This document shows positions 7,005-15,045 of a DNA stretch of 64,000 nt, one piece after another; the first letter of the stretch is position 1, and each line of letters opens with the position of its first letter. The notes beneath the pieces were generated by a model. The model saw nothing but the letters and a program-made list of their open reading frames with translations. It did not search any database and was not told the DNA's origin. The stretch is from Leifsonia sp. PS1209 (lineage in GTDB: Bacteria > Actinomycetota > Actinomycetes > Actinomycetales > Microbacteriaceae), in NCBI RefSeq assembly GCF_012317045.1, contig NZ_CP051154.1, forward strand, positions 1,798,001-1,862,000, given 5' to 3'. Position numbers and translations under genes: made by a program.

Positions 7005-8617
7005 TGCCGCTCGCCCGCACATACGCCATCGCCCTGAACGGGGTCGACGGCAACGTGGTCGAGGTGGAGGCGGACATCGCCGCCGGCCTGCCCGCGTTCT
7101 CGCTGATCGGCCTCCCCGACGCCGCTCTCGGCGAATCCCGCAAGCGGGTGACCTCCGCCGCGATGAACGCCGGCTGCCCGCTGACCCCGCGCAAGCTGAC
7201 GGTCAACCTGTCCCCGGCCTCCCTCCGCAAGCAGGGCTCGGCGTTCGACCTCGCCATCGCGGTCGCCGCCCTCGCAGCGGCCGGAGACCTCAGCGCGGAG
7301 TCCGCGGCAGCCGCCGTCCACCTCGGCGAACTCGGACTCGACGGCCGCGTCCGTCCCGTCCCGGGCATCCTGCCCGCGGTCATCGCGGCCAGGGCCGCCG
7401 GTTTCGCGCGCGTCCTCGTCCCCGCCGCCAACGCGGAGGAGGCGGCCCTGGTCGACGGGGTGGAGGTGGTCGCCGTCACCAGCCTGCGCCACGCGGCGAT
7501 CCACCACGGAAGCGACCTCGAGCCCGTGGACGTCGTGCCGGTGGGTGCTGCGGTTGTCGGTGCGCCTGCCACCGACCCGGCGACAGTCCGCGCGCATCCC
7601 GAGCCCGACATCGCCGACGTGGCCGGAAACGATGAAGCCATCGAGGCGCTCGTCGTCGCAGCCGCCGGCGGCCACCACCTCGCGATGATCGGCCCACCGG
7701 GCGCCGGCAAGACGATGCTCGCCACGCGCCTCCCCGGCCTTCTCCCCGACCTCACCGACGAGCAGGCCATCGAGGTCACCTGCATCCGTTCTCTCACCGA
7801 CGCGGGCATCGCAGGCCGTGGCAGCACCGGCGACCCGTCATCGTCGCCCCGCGGTCTGATCCGCCGCCCACCGTTCGAGTCCCCGCATCACACGGCCTCC
7901 GCCGCGGCGATCGTCGGAGGTGGAACCACCCGGATCGTGCCGGGCGCGATCGTCCGCGCCACCCACGGCGTCCTTTTCCTCGACGAGGCCGCCGAGTTCC
8001 CGCCGTCCGTCCTCGACTCCCTCCGCCAACCACTGGAATCCGGAACGATCACCATCCACCGCGCCACCGGCACGGCAACCTTCCCCGCCCGCTTCCAACT
8101 GGTCCTCGCCTCCAACCCGTGCCCCTGCGGCCGCTACGGCTCACCCGACGAGGAATGCACCTGCACCCCCATCGCCCGCCGCCGCTACCTGGCCCGCCTC
8201 TCCGGCCCCCTCCTCGACCGCGTCGACATCCGCCTCGCCGTCCGCCGCATCGGTCTCGCTGCCCTCCGGATCCGATCGGACCCGGAGGCCTCGCCTGCGC
8301 CCACGACCGGAACGGCGAGTGCCCTCCTCCGGGAACGCGTGGTGATCGCCCGGGCTACGGCGGCGGCCCGCCTCGCCGGCACCGACTGGACCAGGAACGC
8401 CGACGTCTCCGGCGCCTGGCTCCGAACCGGCGCACTCCGTCTCCCACGCGCGACGGTCGGAGCCCTCGACCGGGCCCTCGACCGAGGGGCCATCACGATG
8501 CGCGGCTACGACAGAACCCTCCGTCTCGCCTGGACCATGGCCGACCTCGACGGCGCATCCACCCCCACCGGCCACCACATCGGAGCCGCCCTCTTCCTCC
8601 GCAGGGGAGCAGCATGA
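7004..8617 (+). CDS. comM: ComM-like AAA+ ATPase (YifB/Mg-chelatase subunit D/I family)
   Basis: ComM is a hexameric helicase that promotes branch migration during natural transformation. The 537-residue protein has the N-terminal ChlI-like/Lon-C fold region, with GLPDAALGESRKRV near residue 36. Walker A is GPPGAGKT at 230-237, Walker B is GVLFLDEAAEF, and there is a Cys pair cluster NPCPCGRYG and EECTC. The C-terminal Mg_chelatase_C domain ends near GHHIGAALFLRR. It is coupled to YraN upstream (TGATG). The ATGA at its own stop begins a small open frame and then dprA. The gene is intact in all key motifs. Confidence 0.95.
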   Translation: MPLARTYAIALNGVDGNVVEVEADIAAGLPAFSLIGLPDAALGESRKRVTSAAMNAGCPLTPRKLTVNLSPASLRKQGSAFDLAIAVAALAAAGDLSAESAAAAVHLGELGLDGRVRPVPGILPAVIAARAAGFARVLVPAANAEEAALVDGVEVVAVTSLRHAAIHHGSDLEPVDVVPVGAAVVGAPATDPATVRAHPEPDIADVAGNDEAIEALVVAAAGGHHLAMIGPPGAGKTMLATRLPGLLPDLTDEQAIEVTCIRSLTDAGIAGRGSTGDPSSSPRGLIRRPPFESPHHTASAAAIVGGGTTRIVPGAIVRATHGVLFLDEAAEFPPSVLDSLRQPLESGTITIHRATGTATFPARFQLVLASNPCPCGRYGSPDEECTCTPIARRRYLARLSGPLLDRVDIRLAVRRIGLAALRIRSDPEASPAPTTGTASALLRERVVIARATAAARLAGTDWTRNADVSGAWLRTGALRLPRATVGALDRALDRGAITMRGYDRTLRLAWTMADLDGASTPTGHHIGAALFLRRGAA

Positions 8618-8826
8618 CGCCCCGCCTCGCCATCGGAACCCACGCAACACCCCAAGGAACCACCGTGAACGAACCATCTCTGACTCCCGCCGGAACACCT
8701 GCCGCGGAAACGTCTCCAACACCACCGCGTATCCGGGTGGCTGAACTCACCTGCGTCCCGTGTCCGCTGCGGGCTTTCGCCTTGGGCACGATGCGCCCAA
8801 CCGGACGTTCGGAGCCGCGACGATGA
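8614..8826 (+). CDS. Possible 70-residue coupled ORF between comM and dprA
   Basis: This frame starts at an ATGA overlap with the comM stop and ends at an ATGA overlap with the dprA start, so it exactly tiles the gap. The product is Pro/Thr-rich with a C-terminal ELTCVPCPLRAFALG segment containing a CxxC pair. Third-position GC is visibly lower than in the flanking genes, which argues against strong coding selection. It may be a translational bridge, a remnant, or nothing. I do not recognise it. Confidence 0.3.
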   Translation: MTPRLAIGTHATPQGTTVNEPSLTPAGTPAAETSPTPPRIRVAELTCVPCPLRAFALGTMRPTGRSEPRR

Positions 8827-10304
8827 CCCCCACGGACTTCCTCGGCATCCCGCACGCGGACCTCGCCGACCTCCTCCGCCCCGTCACCCCGAGGGCGTCT
8901 GTGCTCACCGACACCACGCCAGCCGGCAGCGTGCGCCCACCGGACTCTGGCGACCGAGCCCAGGCGGACTCCCGCTCGCGCGAACCCCGACTCACCGAGG
9001 ACGGGGTCCACGCGCTGGAGACGCGTTTCGCCTGGGCAGCCATCTCCACCCTGATCGAACCAGGGGACACCGACGCTCGACTGCTCGCCGACACCCTCGG
9101 CCCCCGGGAGGCACTGCGCAGCATCGTCGTCGGAGATCCGGCAGACACCGTGCTCGGCCGCCTGCGCGAGGTGGACGAACTCGCGGCCGACACGCTGAGC
9201 CGCCGCCTGACCGCCGCCCTCGAACGCTGGAAGCCGAGAATCGCACTCGCCACCGCCACGCGGGCTCTCACGTCGGCGGCGCATCTCCACGCCACCCTTC
9301 TCACTCCCGCAGACGATCACTGGCCGTCAGCCCTGGATGCGCTGGGTCACGGCGCCCCGCTCACCCTCTGGGTGCGCGGAGACCTTGCGGGCCTCCGCCA
9401 ACTCGGCCGCTCGATCGCGCTCGTCGGAGCCCGCGCATCCACCGGCTACGGTGAGCACGTCGCGATGGAGAGCGCGGCCGCGCTCAGCGACAAGGGCCTC
9501 GCCATCGTGTCCGGTGGCGCGTACGGGATCGACGGCGCAGCGCACCGAGCAACGCTCGCGAGCAATCAGACGACCGTCGCCTTCCTCGCCGGCGGTGTCG
9601 ATCGCCTGTATCCGGCCGGGAACACCCGGCTCCTGCAGCGCATCGCCCAGCGGGGGTTGCTCATCGGTGAACTTCCGTGTGGTTCGCCGCCTACCCGCTG
9701 GCGTTTCCTCCAGCGCAACAGACTGATCGCCGCCGTCGCGACAGCCACCATCGTCATCGAGGCAGGCAGCCGTTCTGGATCCCTCAACACGGCGGGCCAC
9801 GCGGCAATGATGGGCCGTCCGCTCGGTGCGGTCCCCGGCCCGATCACGTCCCCCGCCTCGTCGGGCTGTCACCGCCTCATCCGCGAGTACGACGCCGTCT
9901 GCGTCACCACGCCGGACGAGATGGCCGAGCTCGCCGGCGACCCGTTCCCACCGGATTCGGCCGGAGTGGGGGCGCCGGTGGGATGCAACAGGCCGATGAC
10001 GCATGACCGGGCCCCGTCGAATGAGCGGGAAGGCCCGACGATCGAACTCCTGGGACCAGACCCACACCCATCCCCACACCCAGACGTGGCCGCAGACCGG
10101 CCTCCGGCCTTCGCCGAATCCCCACAGGTAGACGGGCACGACGTGCGACTCAGAGACGCGCTCAGCGCACGGACCCCACGCAGCATCCCCGACATCGCGG
10201 CCAGGGCAGGTCTTTCGCCATCCGAGGTCATGGCCACGCTCGGCCGGCTCGAGCTCGCCGGTCAGGTCACGGAAGACGAGGGAGGGTGGCGCACGACGCG
10301 CTGA
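8823..10304 (+). CDS. dprA: DNA-processing protein DprA
   Basis: DprA binds single-stranded DNA and loads RecA during transformation. The 493-residue protein has the Rossmann core: SIALVGARASTGYGEHVA, the SGGAYGIDGAAHRATL box, AGGVDRLYPAGNT, and GLLIGELPCGSPPTRWRFLQRNR. A Pro/Asp-rich linker of about 60 residues (roughly 390-440) leads to a C-terminal winged helix. The N-terminal region (about 1-170) is longer than in short DprA forms. The start at ATG 8823 overlaps the small upstream frame; ATG 8760 is an in-frame alternative. Confidence 0.93.
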   Translation: MTPTDFLGIPHADLADLLRPVTPRASVLTDTTPAGSVRPPDSGDRAQADSRSREPRLTEDGVHALETRFAWAAISTLIEPGDTDARLLADTLGPREALRSIVVGDPADTVLGRLREVDELAADTLSRRLTAALERWKPRIALATATRALTSAAHLHATLLTPADDHWPSALDALGHGAPLTLWVRGDLAGLRQLGRSIALVGARASTGYGEHVAMESAAALSDKGLAIVSGGAYGIDGAAHRATLASNQTTVAFLAGGVDRLYPAGNTRLLQRIAQRGLLIGELPCGSPPTRWRFLQRNRLIAAVATATIVIEAGSRSGSLNTAGHAAMMGRPLGAVPGPITSPASSGCHRLIREYDAVCVTTPDEMAELAGDPFPPDSAGVGAPVGCNRPMTHDRAPSNEREGPTIELLGPDPHPSPHPDVAADRPPAFAESPQVDGHDVRLRDALSARTPRSIPDIAARAGLSPSEVMATLGRLELAGQVTEDEGGWRTTR

Positions 10305-10327
10305 GCCGTGCAGGGCGTTGGGTGCGT

Positions 10328-10369
10328 GGCGTTGGGGACCTGGCGTCGGGGACCTGGCGTCGGCGACAC
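10328..10369. repeat. Three 14-bp imperfect tandem repeats upstream of xerC
   Basis: GGCGTTGGGGACCT (10328-10341), GGCGTCGGGGACCT (10342-10355) and GGCGTCGGCGACAC (10356-10369) lie head to tail in the dprA-xerC gap. They differ by one to a few bases. They may be neutral slippage products or part of the xerC leader; no function is evident. Confidence 0.75.
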
Positions 10370-10434
10370 CACCAAACCGAGCGGCAGCGGGGAGTCGCCG
10401 CGCGCGCCGGCCGGTCGTGGGAGAGGCTGGGAAG

Positions 10435-11340
10435 GTGCAACTCGCCCGGGCTATCGACGACTTCACCGTGCACCTCACGGTGGAGCGGGGCTATTCGCCG
10501 CAGACGGTGCGGGCGTACCGGTCGGACCTGACCGGGCTGGCGTCGTTCGCTGCTGCGCGGGGGATCGAGGAGACGTCGGGGCTGAGTCTTGAGGTGCTGC
10601 GTGACTGGCTGTGGGACTCGTCCCAGCACGGTCTGTCCAAGGCGACACTGGCTCGGCGGTCGGCCTCCGCAAAAGGGTTCAGCGCGTGGGTGGCCCGGCA
10701 AACCGGGGACGACAACGATCCGGCGGTCCGGCTGCGGGCGCCGAAGGCGGACAAGATGCTGCCGCGCGTGGTCAATCGCACGCAGATCGACGCGCTCCTC
10801 GCGCGACTCGCGGCGCTCGCCGAAGACGGGGATCCCGGTCGGGTGCGCGACCTGGCCGTGATCGAGCTGCTGTATGCGACCGGTATTCGGGTGTCCGAGC
10901 TGACCGGGCTGGATGTCGACGACGTCGACCTGGACCGGCTGACCGTTCGCGTGCTGGGGAAGGGAGCGAAGGAGCGGGTGGTCCCGTTCGGCGTTCCCGC
11001 TCAGACGGCTGTCGTCGACTACCTTCGACGCGCGCGGCCGGTGCTCGTGACAGAGCGGTCCGGGCCGGCGCTGCTGCTCGGGCCCCGCGGGGCGCGGCTC
11101 GGATCACGCGCGGTCTATGGGCTGGTCGCCGGACTGCTCGCGGACATTCCGGGCGGGGGACCCTCTGGCCCTCACGCGCTCCGGCACACGGCCGCGACGC
11201 ACCTGCTCGACGGCGGTGCCGACCTGCGCGCTGTGCAAGAGCTGCTCGGACACGCCAGCCTGGGCACGACGCAGATCTACACCCATGTCTCCACGGAACG
11301 GCTCAAAGAGAGCTACCGCACCGCCCACCCTCGCGCCTGA
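10435..11340 (+). CDS. xerC: Tyrosine recombinase XerC
   Basis: XerC with XerD resolves chromosome dimers at dif. The chosen GTG at 10435 gives a 301-residue protein with the SAM-like core-binding domain (about 1-95) and the catalytic domain. All active-site residues are visible: R152 (ATGIRVSEL), K176 (VLGKGAKER), H247 and R250 (GPHALRHTAATH), H273 (LGHASLG) and Tyr282 (TQIYTHVS). The longer open frame from 10318 runs through tandem repeats and is unlikely to be translated. The position after comM-dprA and before rpsB is typical of actinobacteria, which supports XerC rather than a phage integrase. Confidence 0.95.
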   Translation: MQLARAIDDFTVHLTVERGYSPQTVRAYRSDLTGLASFAAARGIEETSGLSLEVLRDWLWDSSQHGLSKATLARRSASAKGFSAWVARQTGDDNDPAVRLRAPKADKMLPRVVNRTQIDALLARLAALAEDGDPGRVRDLAVIELLYATGIRVSELTGLDVDDVDLDRLTVRVLGKGAKERVVPFGVPAQTAVVDYLRRARPVLVTERSGPALLLGPRGARLGSRAVYGLVAGLLADIPGGGPSGPHALRHTAATHLLDGGADLRAVQELLGHASLGTTQIYTHVSTERLKESYRTAHPRA

Positions 11341-11955
11341 CTCACGCTCCGCGGCGGCGGTCGCCGGTGGATGCAGGGGGAGCAGCACCGCTCTCGGCAC
11401 ACGGTCGAAGAACAGCAGGGGAGAGACGTACTCGCCGTCCACGCGCACGCCGACGTGGAGGCAGGTCGCTGCGCAGTGGCCGCCGTCTGCGACGTGGCCG
11501 AGGAGCTGGCCGGGTGCGAGGTCCGTCCCCAGCGTCAGCTCCGACGCGAGGGGCTCGTAACTGGAGAGGATGCCGTCGCCGTGGTCGAGCGTGAGGACGG
11601 GACGGTCGACGACCGTGCCGACGAACTTCACCGTGGCTCGGGCGGGGGCCGTGACCGGTACCGCCGCCCCGGTGCTGGATACGACGGCGAGGTCGATGCC
11701 CCTGTGCCCTGCCGCGTACGGCGTCGGGGGAGCCGCATACGCGTTCGACAGCACGACAGGCTGCACCGGCCACGCCCACGCGCCTGGCTGGGTGGTGGCG
11801 GCGGTCGCGGTGGCGGAGGTGGTGCCGGCCACCGCATCCACTGGCTTGGTTGAAGCAAGCACTCCGATCAACGCGAGCACCAGCGCCAACACCACCGCCC
11901 GCATCACCGCACCTGCCAGACCCGCATCTCCTCCACGCTCGCTCACCACTTCCAT
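11104..11955 (-). CDS. Secreted M23-family (LytM-like) peptidase homologue, probably degenerate
   Basis: A hydrophobic leader (MRAVVLALVLALIGVLAST) begins at residue 18; ATG 11904 is an alternative start that would make it a cleaner signal peptide. The M23 core follows: YAAGHRGIDLAV (zinc ligands H and D), LTLDHGDGILSSYEPL, and GHCAATCLHVGVRVDG. In LytM the last motif is HxH; here the first His is Cys while the zinc ligand His remains. The natural domain ends near PLLFFDRVPRAVLLPL. The frame has no stop there and continues about 79 codons antisense through the xerC 3' end to 11104; that tail looks like a meaningless reverse translation of xerC. The role is cell-wall binding or hydrolysis regulation (inference). 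Confidence 0.72.
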   Translation of the reverse strand: MEVVSERGGDAGLAGAVMRAVVLALVLALIGVLASTKPVDAVAGTTSATATAATTQPGAWAWPVQPVVLSNAYAAPPTPYAAGHRGIDLAVVSSTGAAVPVTAPARATVKFVGTVVDRPVLTLDHGDGILSSYEPLASELTLGTDLAPGQLLGHVADGGHCAATCLHVGVRVDGEYVSPLLFFDRVPRAVLLPLHPPATAAAERESGARVGGAVALFEPFRGDMGVDLRRAQAGVSEQLLHSAQVGTAVEQVRRGRVPERVRARGSPARNVREQSGDQPIDRA

Positions 11956-12074
11956 ACCTCAACCCTGTCCGCCGCACTCTCTCGCTCCCGCCCCGGCAGG
12001 AACCCCGTGGACAACACCCCAGCGCCGCCTCCTGTGGAGAACTGCGTCCAACACACCCGGCCCGACGGCCGCCC

Positions 12075-12102
12075 TTGCCCCCACCCGCCTTCGGAGTATC
12101 GT
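12075..12102 (+). promoter_or_regulatory. Probable promoter of the sugar transporter
   Basis: TTGCCC (12075-12080), a 16-bp spacer and TATCGT (12097-12102) predict transcription from near 12109, with a leader of about 115 nt that includes the direct repeats at 12121-12180. Confidence 0.45.
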
Positions 12103-12120
12103 GTGGGTCGCCGGTTCGCC

Positions 12121-12180
12121 GCAGCCAGCGGCAGCCCGCAGCCAGCGGCAGCTGCAGCCCGCTGCAGCCCGCTGCAACTG
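12121..12180. repeat. Direct repeats in the transporter leader
   Basis: GCAGCCAGCGGCAGC occurs twice (12121-12135 and 12138-12152, period 17). It is followed by GCTGCAGCCC twice (12151-12160, 12161-12170) and the variant GCTGCAACTG (12171-12180). The unit is rich in CAG/CTG and can fold into alternative hairpins just upstream of the start codon at 12226. Confidence 0.8.
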
Positions 12181-12225
12181 CGGCCAGCCGCGCGCCGTAC
12201 AGCCACAACCGAAAAAAGGTCTTAC

Positions 12226-13740
12226 ATGTCTGAGCAGCAGAAGGCGTCGTCGTCGGCGTCAGCCACAGCGTCGTCGGATGCGAATGTGCCCAAGCCGACC
12301 GGAGCCATGCGGAGGAAGGTCATCGGGCTGGCGATCGCTGCAGCCGTCGGTGGCTTCCTGTTCGGTTTCGACTCGTCCGTCGTCAACGGGGCCGTCGACT
12401 CGATTCAGAAGCATTTTGCCCTGAACGCGTTCGTCACCGGGTTCATCGTCGCCATCGCCCTGCTCGGCTGTGCCGCCGGTGCGTATATCGCCGGGCGCCT
12501 CGCCGACCGCTGGGGCCGGCTGAAGGTCATGCTTCTGGGCGCCGTGATGTTCCTGGTCAGCTCGATCGGGTCCGCGCTGGCGTTCTCCGCCTGGGATCTG
12601 GGCATCTGGCGCGTGATCGGCGGTCTCGGCATCGGGATCGCGTCCGTCGTCGCCCCCGCATACATCGCCGAGATCGCTCCGAAGCAGTCGCGCGGCAGCC
12701 TCGCGTCGCTGCAGCAGCTCGCCATCACCATCGGTATCTTCGTCGCCCTCCTCTCGGACGCTCTGCTCGCCGGGGTCGCGGGGTCCGCATCCAACCAGCT
12801 GTGGCTCGGGATGGAGGCCTGGCGGTGGATGTTCCTGGTGGGCGTGATCCCGTCGGTCGTCTACGGCATCCTCGCGCTCACGCTGCCGGAGTCTCCGCGC
12901 TTCCTGCTGGCGAACGGGCGGCACGACGAGGCCAAGGCGATCTTCTCCACGCTCGTTCCGGAGAGCGACGTCGACCGGCAGATCGCCGACATCGAGCGGG
13001 CCATCGCCGAGGACAAGGAAGGCAAGAAGGCCACGCTGCGCGGCAACAGGTTCGGGCTCAAGCCGATCGTCTGGATCGGCATCATCCTGTCCGTGTTCCA
13101 GCAGTTCGTCGGCATCAACGTGATCTTCTACTACTCGACCACCCTGTGGCGGGCCGTCGGGTTCACGGAGAGCAATTCACTGCTCATCACCGTGATCACC
13201 TCGGTCACGAACGTGGCCGTCACCATCGTGGCCATCCTGCTGGTCGACAGGGTCGGGCGGCGTCCGATCCTGCTCACCGGGTCGATCGGCATGACCGTGT
13301 CGCTCGGCGTGATGGCGCTGGCGTTCGCGTTCTCCGAGAAGGTCGACGGGGCCGTCACCCTTCCCGGAGCGTGGGGACCGATCGCGCTGGTCGCCGCGAA
13401 CCTGTTCGTGGTCTGCTTCGGGGCGTCGTGGGGTCCGCTGGTGTGGGTGCTGCTCGGCGAGATCTTCCCGACCAAGATCCGCGGCAAGGCGCTCGGCGTC
13501 GCCGCAGCGGCGCAGTGGATCGCGAACTTCGTGGTCACGATCAGCTTCCCGCCGATGTCCGACTTCTCCCTGCCGTTCACGTACGGGATGTACGCGATCT
13601 TTGCGCTGCTGTCGTTCTTCTTCGTGTTCTTCAAGATCCCGGAGACGAACGGGATGGCGCTCGAACACGCGGAGACGCTGTTCACGAACGCGGGCAAGAG
13701 CCGCGGTCCGCAGGTGCGGTCGACCGGCGACACCGTCTGA
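12226..13740 (+). CDS. Sugar porter family MFS transporter
   Basis: The 504-residue protein has 12 predicted membrane helices and sugar-porter signatures. These are GGFLFGFDSSVVNGA in TM1, RLADRWGRLKVM between TM2 and TM3, PESPRFLL after TM6, QQFVGINVIFYYS in TM7, DRVGRRPILL in the second half, and PETNG near the C-terminus. It most likely imports a hexose or pentose with a proton (GLUT/XylE-like); the exact sugar is not readable. ATG 12226 follows AAAAAAGGT; the Ser/Ala-rich first 25 residues are cytoplasmic. It stands alone between an M23 gene and rpsB. Confidence 0.92.
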   Translation: MSEQQKASSSASATASSDANVPKPTGAMRRKVIGLAIAAAVGGFLFGFDSSVVNGAVDSIQKHFALNAFVTGFIVAIALLGCAAGAYIAGRLADRWGRLKVMLLGAVMFLVSSIGSALAFSAWDLGIWRVIGGLGIGIASVVAPAYIAEIAPKQSRGSLASLQQLAITIGIFVALLSDALLAGVAGSASNQLWLGMEAWRWMFLVGVIPSVVYGILALTLPESPRFLLANGRHDEAKAIFSTLVPESDVDRQIADIERAIAEDKEGKKATLRGNRFGLKPIVWIGIILSVFQQFVGINVIFYYSTTLWRAVGFTESNSLLITVITSVTNVAVTIVAILLVDRVGRRPILLTGSIGMTVSLGVMALAFAFSEKVDGAVTLPGAWGPIALVAANLFVVCFGASWGPLVWVLLGEIFPTKIRGKALGVAAAAQWIANFVVTISFPPMSDFSLPFTYGMYAIFALLSFFFVFFKIPETNGMALEHAETLFTNAGKSRGPQVRSTGDTV

Positions 13741-13772
13741 CGCCGGCGCGCCCGACGGCCCGCCGTTCCTGA

Positions 13773-14031
13773 TAAGCTGTCTGCAGCACTCCGCCCGTCG
13801 GAGTGACTACGCGTGCCCACACGACCTTCACGGGTCGAGGCCTTCACCGGCTGGCGCGACATCCACCGGTCTTCTCTCTCCAGCGGTCATCCGCGCGGTG
13901 AGCGAAGCGGATGCGCGCGCAGGGCACCAGGAGCGGCGGCCACTCGGTCGCCACTGACAAACCGCAACGCGCATCCGCCTGCCGGCGCAGAACGCCCTGG
14001 CTCCGGATGCCCAGAAAAGGAGAACGGCATC
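13773..14031 (+). promoter_or_regulatory. rpsB promoter and long structured 5' leader
   Basis: TAAGCT (13773-13778) is the likely -10, giving a start near 13785 and a leader of about 245 nt before rpsB. The first transcribed bases form a perfect 7-bp hairpin (CACTCCG 13787-13793 with CGGAGTG 13799-13805). A longer-range 10-bp pairing joins 13907-13916 (GCGGATGCGC) to 13969-13978 (GCGCATCCGC). The open frame upstream of ATG 14032 shows no ribosome site and lies inside this leader. S2 autoregulation through an rpsB leader is known in other bacteria; here it is inferred. Confidence 0.55.
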
Positions 14032-14997
14032 ATGGCCGTTGTAACCATGCGCCAGCTGCTCGACAGCGGCGTCCACTTCGGACACCAGACCCGTCGCTGG
14101 AACCCGAAGATGAAGCGCTTCATCCTCACCGAGCGCTCCGGCAGCTACATCATCGACCTGCAGCAGTCGCTCGCATACATCGACAAGACGTACGAGTTCG
14201 TCCGCGAGACGGTCGCCCACGGTGGCACCATCCTCTTCGTCGGCACGAAGAAGCAGGCTCAGAACGCCATCGCCGAGCAGGCGACCCGCGTCGGCCAGCC
14301 CTACGTCAACCAGCGCTGGCTGGGTGGTCTGCTGACCAACTTCCAGACGGTGTCGAAGCGTCTCGCCCGCATGAAGGAGCTCGAGGAGCTCGACTTCGAA
14401 GGCACCACGAGTGGCTTCACCAAGAAGGAACTCCTCATCAAGAAGCGCGAGCTCGACAAGCTGCACAAGTCGCTCGGCGGCATCCGCAACCTGTCCAAGA
14501 CCCCGAGCGCTCTCTGGGTGGTCGACACCAAGAAGGAGCACCTCGCGATCGACGAGGCCAAGAAGCTGGGCATCCCGGTCATCGGCATCCTCGACACCAA
14601 CTGCGACCCGGACGAGGTCCAGTACCCGATCCCGGGCAACGACGACGCCATCCGCTCCGTCAGCCTCCTCACCCGCATCGTCGCCGACGCAGCGGCAGAG
14701 GGCCTCATCCAGCGTCACCAGAAGCCGGAAGAGGGCACCGAGCCCGCCGAGCCGCTGGCCGAGTGGGAGCAGGAGCTCCTGAAGGCGTCCGGCGAAGAGG
14801 TCCAGGCCAGCGCCGAGACCGAGAAGGCGGCAGACGCCGACCTCGCTGAGGCCAAGGCGGACTCCGCTGAGGTCGTCGCCGAGGGCGAAGCGGTCGCAGA
14901 GGCCGTCGCCGAGACCGAGGCTGCCGACGAGGCCGCCGCCGTCGCGACCGACGACGCCACCGAGGCGGTCGTCGAGGCCGAGACCGAAGCCAAGTAG
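14032..14997 (+). CDS. rpsB: 30S ribosomal protein S2
   Basis: S2 binds the 30S subunit and is needed for S1 or mRNA docking. The true start is ATG 14032 behind AAAAGGAG, giving [20 protein letters not shown]. Family motifs follow: [49 protein letters not shown], and [20 protein letters not shown]. At 321 residues it is longer than a typical S2 (about 240-260). The extra part is a C-terminal tail of roughly 65 residues made almost entirely of Ala, Glu, Asp, Val and Thr. Such acidic tails occur in other high-GC actinobacteria. tsf follows 48 nt downstream. Confidence 0.98.
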   Translation: MAVVTMRQLLDSGVHFGHQTRRWNPKMKRFILTERSGSYIIDLQQSLAYIDKTYEFVRETVAHGGTILFVGTKKQAQNAIAEQATRVGQPYVNQRWLGGLLTNFQTVSKRLARMKELEELDFEGTTSGFTKKELLIKKRELDKLHKSLGGIRNLSKTPSALWVVDTKKEHLAIDEAKKLGIPVIGILDTNCDPDEVQYPIPGNDDAIRSVSLLTRIVADAAAEGLIQRHQKPEEGTEPAEPLAEWEQELLKASGEEVQASAETEKAADADLAEAKADSAEVVAEGEAVAEAVAETEAADEAAAVATDDATEAVVEAETEAK

Positions 14998-15045
14998 TCC
15001 GCTTCCTCACCACACAGTTTCAGAAGACAAGGGTTCTCAACGAAC

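Noticed and set aside
5478..7022. Long minus-strand frames across rnhB, DUF2469 and YraN
   Set aside because: They are shadows in a high-GC region with His/Arg/Val-rich products and no ribosome site, and the plus-strand genes are certain.
13813..14031. N-terminal extension of rpsB by 73 codons
   Set aside because: No ribosome site, leader hairpins lie within it, and the S2 family starts at [13 protein letters not shown].
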